Source: Polynucleobacter sp. MG-6-Vaara-E2 (GTDB lineage: Bacteria > Pseudomonadota > Gammaproteobacteria > Burkholderiales > Burkholderiaceae). From it: a stretch of 64,000 nt of DNA. The stretch is taken from the NCBI RefSeq assembly GCF_018687695.1, contig NZ_CP061303.1, positions 186,001 to 250,000 of the forward strand. Reading direction: 5' to 3'. The notes under the pieces were generated by a model. That model made no database searches. It worked only from the letters and a program-made list of their open reading frames with translations, and was not told the DNA's origin. The stretch's first letter is position 1. Every line of letters starts with the position of its first letter. The translations under genes were made by a program, and so were the position numbers. Shown one piece after another: positions 8,186-15,224 of this stretch.

Positions 8186-9004
8186 TTGTTTAAGTGGCTT
8201 CTTTTATTGGTGGGTGCATACCTTTTTTATCGCTGGATAAAGGGTCAGAAACAAGTCAAGTCAAGTACGGAAAGTGCCGAAAAACCCAATCAAAATAAGG
8301 CTCGGAAGACTGTAGAGCCAGAAGCGATGGTGCCTTGCCGGTATTGCAACGTGCATCTACCAAAATCAGAGGCAATCGTTTTTGAGCAGCGTTTTTATTG
8401 TTCCAAAGAGCATCTCAATTCGCTTGATGAGCGGGGCTGGATTGGTTCTGCAAAATGGTGTCTTTCACCTAATCAGGATGCAAGGCCATCGAATATTCAA
8501 CCAGATCTAGCGGTGATTCATCATATTAGTTTGCCGCCCAGTCAGTTCAGCAAAGAAAGTGCTGGTCATTACATCGTTGATTTTTTCCAGAACAAGTTGG
8601 ATGCAAATGCACACCCTTATTTTGCTGAAATAGTAGGGCAAAAAGTATCTAGCCACTTTCTGATCACACGCTCCGGAGAATTAATTCAGTTTGTATCAAC
8701 TCAAAATAAAGCTTGGCATGCTGGCGTCTCTTCATTTTTGGGAAGGGAAAAGTGCAATGACTTTTCGATTGGCATTGAGCTTGAAGGCGATGGAGAGTCA
8801 GCTTTTGAAGAGGTCCAATATCAAACCTTAGCTTCCTTGGTTCAAAAGCTAGGGATCAGTTTTCCGAACCTTCAATTTGCAGGGCATAGCGATATCGCGC
8901 CCGATAGAAAAACAGATCCTGGAAAATTTTTTGATTGGCAAAAGTTCCAAAAAGAGACAAAAATTTCTGACAAAAATTTCCCATATGGTGTCTCCTCCCG
9001 CTAG
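8186..9004 (+). CDS. ampD: AmpD-type N-acetylmuramoyl-L-alanine amidase with N-terminal membrane/zinc-ribbon-like segment
   Basis: The C-terminal part (about 95-255) is an AmpD amidase: IHHISLPP (H112), WHAG (H178), GHSDIAPDRKTDPG (H234, D244), giving all three zinc ligands and the family closing motif. AmpD cleaves anhydro-muropeptides during cell-wall recycling. It is preceded by a membrane anchor (about 3-17) and a CRYC...YCSKEH cluster (C51, C54, C72, H76) like the small PP0621-family proteins that stand as separate genes beside ampD in relatives. The start is a TTG at 8186; the only upstream in-frame start is blocked by the previous stop codon. Anchoring implies a membrane-attached enzyme. 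Confidence 0.88.
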   Translation: MFKWLLLLVGAYLFYRWIKGQKQVKSSTESAEKPNQNKARKTVEPEAMVPCRYCNVHLPKSEAIVFEQRFYCSKEHLNSLDERGWIGSAKWCLSPNQDARPSNIQPDLAVIHHISLPPSQFSKESAGHYIVDFFQNKLDANAHPYFAEIVGQKVSSHFLITRSGELIQFVSTQNKAWHAGVSSFLGREKCNDFSIGIELEGDGESAFEEVQYQTLASLVQKLGISFPNLQFAGHSDIAPDRKTDPGKFFDWQKFQKETKISDKNFPYGVSSR

Positions 9005-9140
9005 CTCTGTTTTTTGTATGTGAGCGTACGCTTACTTTTTTAGCCTTTGTCTAAAACGCGCTACAAATCATGCACCAAAACACCCCGAAAAATAGTGGAT
9101 TACTTAGTAATAATACTTATGAATTTTTGTCAGAAAAAGC

Positions 9141-9169
9141 TTACCAATAACTAAATAATTCCCTATACT
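9141..9169 (+). promoter_or_regulatory. Promoter of nrdAB
   Basis: TTACCA (9141-9146, 4 of 6 to TTGACA) and TATACT (9164-9169, 5 of 6 to TATAAT) are 17 nt apart. Transcription would begin near 9176, giving a leader of about 100 nt. The -10 lies inside the first NrdR box, an arrangement expected for a repressor-controlled promoter. Confidence 0.65.
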
Positions 9170-9206
9170 TAGTGCCTAATGCACTTCGAGACACTAGATG
9201 TAGTGT
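9160..9206 (+). promoter_or_regulatory. Pair of NrdR boxes upstream of nrdA
   Basis: Box 2 is a clear 16-bp palindrome, ACACTAGATGTAGTGT at 9191-9206. Box 1 at 9160-9175 (TCCCTATACTTAGTGC) matches 11 of 16 positions of the ACACTATATATAGTGT-type consensus. Their starts are 31 bp apart, about three helical turns, which is the classic spacing for NrdR, the ATP-cone repressor of ribonucleotide reductase genes. Box 1 covers the -10 of the nrdA promoter. The nrdR gene itself is not in this window. Confidence 0.82.
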
Positions 9207-9279
9207 TTGAATCTAGCAATACACCATTGTTTTTTAACGATATTTTGACTAAACAACTATATAAATACGCAGGAGTAAC

Positions 9280-12261
9280 ATGACATACGCTAATCCACAA
9301 ACAGCAGACCAAACACCTGGAGTAAATAATCCAGGAATGAGTCCTGCGGGGGCTATGAATCAGACCCCTTCTGCCAGCTTTGTTGCTGGTGGTGTTGGTG
9401 GCACACAGGCAACCCAGTTGTCTGATTACAAAATAATTCGCCGTAATGGTTCAGTTGTTGCATTTGAGCCATCCAAAATTGCCATTGCAGTAACTAAAGC
9501 ATTTTTAGCGGTTAATGGTGGTCAGGGTGCAGCATCCGCACGTGTGCGTGAACAAGTTGAGCAACTAACCCATTCAGTTGTGCGCGCTTTATTGCGTAGC
9601 CGTCCTAATGGCGGTACTTTCCATATTGAAGATATTCAAGACCAAGTCGAATTAGCTTTGATGCGTAGTGGCGAGCATAACGTTGCACGTGCATATGTTC
9701 TTTATCGCGAGAAGCGTAACCAAGAGCGCGCTGCACAACAAGAAGTAAGTCAAGAAACACAAGCGGCTAACCAAGCTGGTGAATCCGGCATTAAGGTGAC
9801 TGATAACGGTGTTGAGAAGTATCTCGACATGGCTGCTTTGCGTACCGTGATTGAAGCGGCATGCGAAGGCTTGGGCAATCATATTGATGCAACCCCAATC
9901 ATTACCGAAACTATTAAGAACTTGTACGACGGTGTACCAATGGCGCAGGTATATGACTCCGCTATTTTGGCTTCACGCACTTTGATTGAAAAGGATCCTG
10001 CATACAGCCAAGTTACCGCACGTATCTTGATGCACGTGATTCGTAAAGAAATTTTTGGTAAGGAAGTATTGCAAGGTGATACACAGGCTGAATACAGCAC
10101 CTACTTTGCGAAGTACATCAACGAAGGTATTTCTGCCGAGTTGCTAGACCCCCGTATGCGTGAGTTCGATCTGGCAAGATTGGCTGGGGCATTGAACGCC
10201 AACCGTGACTTGCAGTTCAACTATCTTGGCTTGCAAACTTTGTATGACCGCTACTTCTTGCACATTGAAGACCGTCGCATTGAAATGCCACAAGCATTCT
10301 TTATGCGCGTTGCGATGGGCCTAGCCATGAATGAGTTAGATCGCGAGCGTCGTGCAATCGAGTTCTATGAAATCCTCTCTACATTTGATTTCATGTCCAG
10401 TACTCCAACATTGTTTAACTCTGCAACAACACGTCCACAGCTTTCTAGCTGCTACCTAACGACTGTTGAAGATGACCTCGATGGCATTTATGAAGCGTTG
10501 AAAGAAAATGCATTGTTATCTAAGTTTGCCGGTGGATTGGGTAACGACTGGACTAACGTACGCGCTTTAGGTAGTCATATCAAAGGTACTAACGGTAAAT
10601 CACAAGGTGTTGTGCCATTCCTTAAGGTAGTAAATGACACTGCAGTTGCTGTGAACCAAGGCGGTAAGCGTAAGGGTGCGGTTTGCGCCTACTTGGAAAC
10701 ATGGCACTTGGACATTGAAGAATTCTTGGAGCTGCGCAAGAACACTGGTGACGACCGCCGTCGTACACATGACATGAATACTTCTAATTGGATTCCTGAC
10801 TTGTTTATGAAGCGCGTCATGGAAAATGGTGATTGGACATTGTTCTCGCCGTCCAACACTCCAGATTTGCATGATAAGTTTGGTAAAGCATTTGAAGAAG
10901 CTTATGTTGCTTATGAGCAAAAAGCGGATCGTGGTGAGTTGAAACCATTCCGTCGCATTCCAGCGCAGCAATTGTGGCGCAAGATGCTCGGCATGTTGTT
11001 TGAAACTGGTCACCCATGGATTACTTTCAAAGATCCTTGCAATATCCGCAGCCCGCAGCAACATATTGGCGTTGTTCACTCTTCAAACCTTTGTACCGAA
11101 ATCACTCTCAATACAAACGAGGACGAAATCGCAGTTTGTAACCTTGGTTCTGTGAACTTAACTGCTCACATGACAACTGATGCTCACGGTAAATTAATTC
11201 TGGATCACGAAAAACTCCAAAAAACAGTACGTACCGCGATGCGTATGTTGGACAACGTGATTGATATCAACTACTACGCTGTTGCTAAGGCCCGTAATTC
11301 CAACCTCAAGCACCGTCCAGTCGGCATGGGCATTATGGGCTTCCAGGATTGCTTGCATATGCAACGCATTCCATATGCAAGCGATGAGGCCGTGAAGTTT
11401 GCTGATTCTTCTATGGAAGCGGTTTGCTACTACGCTTACCAAGCGTCTTGCGAGTTGGCTGAAGAGCGCGGTGTTTACAGCACCTATAAAGGTTCTTTAT
11501 GGGATCGCGGTATTCTCCCGCAAGATTCGGTAGCCCTTTTGGCTCAAGAGCGTGGTGGCTATGTTGAGGTAGATAACTCATCCACTATGGATTGGAATGG
11601 TTTACGTGCTCGCATCAAGCAACACGGCATGCGTAACTCCAATTGCGTAGCGATTGCGCCTACTGCAACGATTTCTAACATTATTGGTGTTTCTGCTTGT
11701 ATCGAGCCTACATTCCAGAACTTGTTCGTGAAATCTAACCTTTCTGGTGAGTTCACAGTAGTAAATGAGTATTTGGTGCGTGATTTGAAAGATCGCGGCC
11801 TTTGGGATGAGGTGATGATTGCTGATTTGAAGTACTTTGATGGCGCCTTGTCTAAGATCGATCGTATTCCTCAAGATTTGCGTGATTTGTATGCAACTGC
11901 TTTTGAGGTTGAGCCAAGCTGGTTAGTTGAAGCGGCTTCTCGCCGTCAGAAGTGGATTGACCAAGCCCAGTCATTGAATATCTACATGGCCGGCGCATCT
12001 GGCAAGAAATTGGATGACACATACAAGTTGGCTTGGTTGCGTGGTCTCAAAACTACCTACTACCTCCGCACAATGGCTGCAACCCACGTTGAGAAATCTA
12101 CTGTTACCAGTGGTCAACTGAATTCAGTATCAAGTGGTGGTGGTGTGAACGGAACAGATGCGGCGGCTGCAGCAAATGCAGGTGCTGTAGAGGCTGATGG
12201 TCCAGTTTGCACAATGCGCCCAGGTGATGCTGGCTTTGAAGAATGTGAAGCATGCCAATAA
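9280..12261 (+). CDS. nrdA: Class Ia ribonucleoside-diphosphate reductase, alpha subunit
   Basis: This 993-residue enzyme reduces ribonucleoside diphosphates to deoxy forms with NrdB. An ATP-cone lies at about 50-150 (IIRRNGSVVAFEPSKI). Catalytic residues are present: C391 (SSCYLTT), N603/C605/E607 (NLCTEITL), C620 (AVCNLGS), the radical-transfer YYLRT near the end of the barrel, and the C-terminal reducing pair C989/C992. The N-terminal 45 residues are Pro/Gly/Gln-rich and absent from shorter enterobacterial NrdA; the extra length is usual in this order. AGGAG at 9271-9275 serves the start. Control by NrdR is indicated by the two boxes upstream. Confidence 0.97.
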   Translation: MTYANPQTADQTPGVNNPGMSPAGAMNQTPSASFVAGGVGGTQATQLSDYKIIRRNGSVVAFEPSKIAIAVTKAFLAVNGGQGAASARVREQVEQLTHSVVRALLRSRPNGGTFHIEDIQDQVELALMRSGEHNVARAYVLYREKRNQERAAQQEVSQETQAANQAGESGIKVTDNGVEKYLDMAALRTVIEAACEGLGNHIDATPIITETIKNLYDGVPMAQVYDSAILASRTLIEKDPAYSQVTARILMHVIRKEIFGKEVLQGDTQAEYSTYFAKYINEGISAELLDPRMREFDLARLAGALNANRDLQFNYLGLQTLYDRYFLHIEDRRIEMPQAFFMRVAMGLAMNELDRERRAIEFYEILSTFDFMSSTPTLFNSATTRPQLSSCYLTTVEDDLDGIYEALKENALLSKFAGGLGNDWTNVRALGSHIKGTNGKSQGVVPFLKVVNDTAVAVNQGGKRKGAVCAYLETWHLDIEEFLELRKNTGDDRRRTHDMNTSNWIPDLFMKRVMENGDWTLFSPSNTPDLHDKFGKAFEEAYVAYEQKADRGELKPFRRIPAQQLWRKMLGMLFETGHPWITFKDPCNIRSPQQHIGVVHSSNLCTEITLNTNEDEIAVCNLGSVNLTAHMTTDAHGKLILDHEKLQKTVRTAMRMLDNVIDINYYAVAKARNSNLKHRPVGMGIMGFQDCLHMQRIPYASDEAVKFADSSMEAVCYYAYQASCELAEERGVYSTYKGSLWDRGILPQDSVALLAQERGGYVEVDNSSTMDWNGLRARIKQHGMRNSNCVAIAPTATISNIIGVSACIEPTFQNLFVKSNLSGEFTVVNEYLVRDLKDRGLWDEVMIADLKYFDGALSKIDRIPQDLRDLYATAFEVEPSWLVEAASRRQKWIDQAQSLNIYMAGASGKKLDDTYKLAWLRGLKTTYYLRTMAATHVEKSTVTSGQLNSVSSGGGVNGTDAAAAANAGAVEADGPVCTMRPGDAGFEECEACQ

Positions 12262-12306
12262 GCTATTTGCTTATTGGTCACAATTAGAAGAATTTAGGAG
12301 AAAGTT

Positions 12307-13479
12307 ATGTTGAATTGGGAAGAAGAAGTTGCTCCAGCGCTAGCGAAAGTTGGTCTTGCACCGCAGCCGGTTGCAGTCGAGCCACAACGCCCACAGCCAG
12401 ATCAAGTAGCAATGGCGCCGCAAGCTACTGCACCTGCGTCAGCCAACTTATCTGGTGCCGCTTTGCGTGTCAACGCTGCTGATAAGCGCGTGATTAATGC
12501 TAAGACTGACGTAAATCAGCTGGTTCCATTTAAATATAAGTGGGCGTGGGAGAAGTATTTGGCTGGTTGTGCAAACCACTGGATGCCACAAGAGATCAAT
12601 ATGAACCGCGATATCGCGCTTTGGAAAGATCCAAATGGCCTCACTGAGGATGAACGTCGCATCATTAAACGTAATTTGGGTTTCTTTACAACCGCTGATT
12701 CTTTAGCTGCAAACAACATTGTTTTGGGTACTTATCGTCACATTACCGCTCCAGAGTGCCGCCAATACCTATTGCGCCAAGCTTTTGAAGAGGCAATTCA
12801 TACCCATGCCTACCAATATATTGTGGAATCTTTGGGCTTGGATCAGGCTGAAATCTTCAACGCATACAACGAAATTGAATCCATTCGCGCCAAAGATCAA
12901 TTCTTAATTCCGTTTATTGACGTCTTAACTGATCCTAATTTTCAGACTGGGACATTAGAAAACGATCAAAAATTGCTCCGTTCACTCATCGTTTTTGCTT
13001 GCGTGATGGAAGGTTTGTTCTTTTATGTTGGTTTTACGCAAATACTTGCGATGGGTCGTCAAAACAAAATGACGGGTGCTGCTGAGCAGTATCAATACAT
13101 CCTTCGCGACGAGTCAATGCACTGCAATTTTGGTATCGATTTGATTAACCAAATCAAGCTGGAGAACCCGCAGTTATGGACTTCCGCGTTCAAAGACGAG
13201 ATCAAATCGATCTTCGAAAAAGCAGTCGAATTAGAGTACCGTTATGCCGAAGATACGATGCCTCGCGGAGTGCTCGGATTGAACGCTCCGATGTTCAAAG
13301 GGTACCTAAGATACATTTGCAATCGCAGATGTTTGCAAATAGGACTTGACGCGATGTTCCCAAATGAAGAGAATCCATTTCCATGGATGTCAGAAATGAT
13401 TGATCTTAAGAAAGAACGAAACTTTTTTGAGACACGCGTTATTGAGTATCAAACTGGCGGTGCGCTAAGTTGGGAGTAG
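12307..13479 (+). CDS. nrdB: Class Ia ribonucleoside-diphosphate reductase, beta (radical) subunit
   Basis: The 390-residue protein carries the di-iron site: D131 (FFTTADS), E162 and H165 (EEAIHTHAY), the later Glu of VMEGLFF, and E/H of [10 protein letters not shown]169, four residues after H165, is the expected tyrosyl-radical residue, so this is a Tyr-radical class Ia enzyme. The C-terminal tail (about 375-390) should dock on NrdA. An Ala/Pro/Gln-rich N-terminal extension of about 60 residues precedes the fold. It follows nrdA by 45 bp with GGAG at 12297-12300 and is closed by the UUCG hairpin at 13626. Confidence 0.97.
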   Translation: MLNWEEEVAPALAKVGLAPQPVAVEPQRPQPDQVAMAPQATAPASANLSGAALRVNAADKRVINAKTDVNQLVPFKYKWAWEKYLAGCANHWMPQEINMNRDIALWKDPNGLTEDERRIIKRNLGFFTTADSLAANNIVLGTYRHITAPECRQYLLRQAFEEAIHTHAYQYIVESLGLDQAEIFNAYNEIESIRAKDQFLIPFIDVLTDPNFQTGTLENDQKLLRSLIVFACVMEGLFFYVGFTQILAMGRQNKMTGAAEQYQYILRDESMHCNFGIDLINQIKLENPQLWTSAFKDEIKSIFEKAVELEYRYAEDTMPRGVLGLNAPMFKGYLRYICNRRCLQIGLDAMFPNEENPFPWMSEMIDLKKERNFFETRVIEYQTGGALSWE

Positions 13480-13811
13480 TAAGCGGTAAGTAAGCGCATA
13501 GCCGGCTAAATAGGAGATTAGACGGTTGGATAGTTTAAGAAGTCAGCAAAAACAGACTCAAATCCGAAAACCCTTGTTCAAGGGTGCCTGGGCTACTCTC
13601 TCTATTTTTTCCAGCACATTTAAGAAGCCGTTGTCCTTCGGGGCCACGGCTTTTTTTCCAGGATTCATTAGCGTGCAGCACCTAGCATCAAGCCGTGCGC
13701 CGATGAATGGCTCGCTCGTCAGCTCCAAAAGGTTGCAAAACCAAGCGGAATTAGATGGTCGGGTCTTCTTAATGTAGTTTGTACTAATCCTCACGTGAAG
13801 GAGTAACACAC
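13480..13811 (+). other. 332-bp gene-free stretch between nrdB and the histone-like gene
   Basis: It holds a strong terminator (13626-13657) 147 bp after the nrdB stop. Before it, CCCTT(GTTC)AAGGG at 13571-13584 is a small extra hairpin. After it, ATTCAT (13662-13668 region) and ATGAAT (near 13703-13708) with flanking GCG/CGC could form a longer stem. An 83-codon forward frame (13526-13777) and a 93-codon reverse frame (13558-13839) cross the terminator and look non-coding. No clear promoter for the histone-like gene was identified. Confidence 0.6.
13626..13657 (+). terminator. Intrinsic terminator with UUCG tetraloop, nrdAB
   Basis: AGCCGTTGTCC (13626-13636) pairs with GGGCCACGGCT (13641-13651) closed by a C-UUCG-G tetraloop, with one mismatch and one G-U pair, followed by seven T. 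The structure is among the most stable terminator hairpins in the window. Confidence 0.88.
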
Positions 13812-14024
13812 ATGGCAACAAAGAAAAAACCTGCTGCAAAGAAACCAGCTGCTAAAAAACCTGCTGCAAAGAAACCAGCTGCTAAAAAAGCTGCTGCTAA
13901 AAAGCCAGCTGCTAAGAAGCGTGTAGCTGCTAAGAAGCGTCCTGCTGCTAAAAAAGCTGCTGCTAAAAAGCCAGCTGCTAAGAAGCGTGTAGCTGCTAAG
14001 AAGCGCGTTGCAAAAAAAAAGTAA
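13812..14024 (+). CDS. Histone H1-like lysine/alanine-rich DNA-binding protein (zero-frame product)
   Basis: The 70-residue zero-frame product is almost wholly KPAAKK repeats after MATKK, like the histone H1-type nucleoid proteins of Burkholderiaceae; it should bind DNA by charge and condense the nucleoid. GAAGGAG (13797-13803) precedes the ATG. The frame ends at TAA 14022-14024 directly after A AAA AAG (14015-14021). The same KPAAKK pattern continues in the -1 frame to 14149, so the true full-length protein is probably 112 residues, reached by frameshifting, transcript slippage, or because one A is missing here. Confidence 0.85.
   Translation: MATKKKPAAKKPAAKKPAAKKPAAKKAAAKKPAAKKRVAAKKRPAAKKAAAKKPAAKKRVAAKKRVAKKK
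13881..14005 (+). repeat. 66-bp period duplication inside the histone-like gene
   Basis: Bases 13881-13939 recur identically at 13947-14005, so 59 bp are repeated with a 66-bp period, on top of shorter 30-bp repeats at about 13829-13888. The repeats encode successive KPAAKK units in frame. Such repeats are prone to recombine, so gene length is likely to vary between strains. Confidence 0.85.
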
Positions 14025-14149
14025 GTAAGCCTGCTGCGAAGAAAGTGGGCTCTACTGTAAAAAAGCCCGCGGCTAAGAAAGCTGCACCAGCGACTAGTGC
14101 GTTGAATCCTGCTGCTGCTTGGCCCTTCCCAACTGGCACACGTCCTTAA
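14012..14149 (+). other. Slippery A9 tract and -1 frame continuation of the histone-like gene
   Basis: Nine A (14012-14020) and G form A AAA AAG at 14015-14021, the heptamer used for -1 frameshifting in E. coli dnaX, immediately before the zero-frame TAA. In the -1 frame translation would continue VSKPAAKKVGSTVKKPAAKK and end AAAWPFPTGTRP at TAA 14147-14149, a tail I recall from related histone-like proteins. The terminator starts 20 nt later. A one-base indel in the assembly or a natural frameshift mutation would give the same picture. Confidence 0.7.
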
Positions 14150-14168
14150 TTGGGCGGGTGTTATCAGA

Positions 14169-14196
14169 AGGGGTCTCTCACGAGACCCCTTTTTTA
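14169..14196 (+). terminator. Intrinsic terminator after the histone-like gene
   Basis: AGGGGTCTC (14169-14177) and GAGACCCCT (14182-14190) form a nine-pair stem with TCAC loop, followed by a T7 run. It lies 145 bp after the zero-frame stop but only 20 bp after the -1 frame stop, which supports the longer gene. Confidence 0.92.
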
Positions 14197-14214
14197 TTGG
14201 TCAGAATTTGTGTT

Positions 14215-15174
14215 TTAGAAGCTAAAACCAAACGCTGCTTTAAATTGATCGGCGATCTGCGCTTTATTCAGTTGATGGTTTTGGGGGCCTTGATGTGTGA
14301 TCTTGATTGAACCCATCAAACTGGCTAAGCGACCAGCGGTCTCCCAGTCCATTCCATTTTCGAGTCCAAATAACAATCCGCCGCGGAATGCATCCCCACA
14401 TCCGGTTGGGTCAACTACTTTTGCTGCTGGTACTGGTGGGATTGAGATATATTTTCCTTCGCTGTAGATGTCTGCACCCTCAGCACCCTTAGTCACAATT
14501 AATGCTTTGACGCGCTGCGCGATTTTTGCCAGACTAAGACCAGTTCTTTGTGAGAGCATTTCGCCTTCATAGTCATTGACAGCCAGATAGCTTGCGATAT
14601 CAACCAATTCCAAAAGTTCAGGACCATTAAACATTGGCAAGCCTTGGCCTGGATCAAAAATAAAGGGAATATTGGCTTCGGCCAGTTGATGGCAGTGCTC
14701 CCACATGCCTTGACGGCCATCCGGTGCGACGATGCCAAATTTTGCGGCCCCTTTGTTATTTTTAGTTCTCTCAGCAACCACTGCAGAAACTTGATTTAAA
14801 TGCGACTCACCCATAGCGCCTGGGTGAAATGCTGTGATTTGATTATTGGCTTGATCGGTAGTGATCATGGCTTGCGCTGTAAAGGCATTTTCAATTTGGC
14901 GAATATGGCTTGAGTCAATATTGAGTTGCTTTAAGCGGTTCATATAAGGTGCTGCGTCTCCGCCAACCGTTGCCATGATGATGGGGTCGCCACCCAAAAG
15001 GCTGAGGTTGTAGGCAATATTGCCAGCGCATCCTCCAAATTCACGACGCATAGTAGGTACCAAGAAGGCCACATTGAGGATGTGAATCTGCTCGGGCAGA
15101 ATTTGATCGGCAAATTTGCCTTCAAAGTTCATGATGGTGTCGTAAGCGATAGAGCCGCAGATTAAGCTAGCCAT
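14215..15174 (-). CDS. PfkB-family carbohydrate/adenosine-type kinase
   Basis: The 319-residue protein has both PfkB (ribokinase-family) signatures: GGCAGNIAYNL (47-57) and DPTGCGDAFRGG (255-266) with catalytic D261 and the anion hole. The overall style (MASLICGSIAYD, FGGCAGN) fits the branch annotated as carbohydrate or adenosine kinase in Burkholderiales; the true substrate cannot be read from the sequence. AGAAGG precedes the ATG. It ends facing the histone-like gene and lies 50 bp downstream of the prmA fusion gene on the same strand, so it may be the tail of that transcription unit. Confidence 0.85.
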   Translation of the reverse strand: MASLICGSIAYDTIMNFEGKFADQILPEQIHILNVAFLVPTMRREFGGCAGNIAYNLSLLGGDPIIMATVGGDAAPYMNRLKQLNIDSSHIRQIENAFTAQAMITTDQANNQITAFHPGAMGESHLNQVSAVVAERTKNNKGAAKFGIVAPDGRQGMWEHCHQLAEANIPFIFDPGQGLPMFNGPELLELVDIASYLAVNDYEGEMLSQRTGLSLAKIAQRVKALIVTKGAEGADIYSEGKYISIPPVPAAKVVDPTGCGDAFRGGLLFGLENGMDWETAGRLASLMGSIKITHQGPQNHQLNKAQIADQFKAAFGFSF

Positions 15175-15224
15175 AAATTACCTTCTGTAGGGGTTAATGA
15201 ATAAAAAGTGTTATGAAGGCGAGT

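Noticed and set aside
9245..9264. TTGACT followed by TATATAAA close to nrdA, considered as the promoter
   Set aside because: The spacing between the hexamers is only about 8 nt; the 9141-9169 promoter has 17-nt spacing and fits the NrdR boxes.
13526..13777. 83-codon forward frame with TTG start and AGGAG upstream between nrdB and the histone-like gene
   Set aside because: It runs straight through the strong UUCG terminator, starts with TTG, and its composition does not resemble a protein; treated as non-coding.
13558..13839. 93-codon reverse frame overlapping the terminator and the histone-like start
   Set aside because: Antisense to regulatory sequence and the next gene's start; no recognisable motif.
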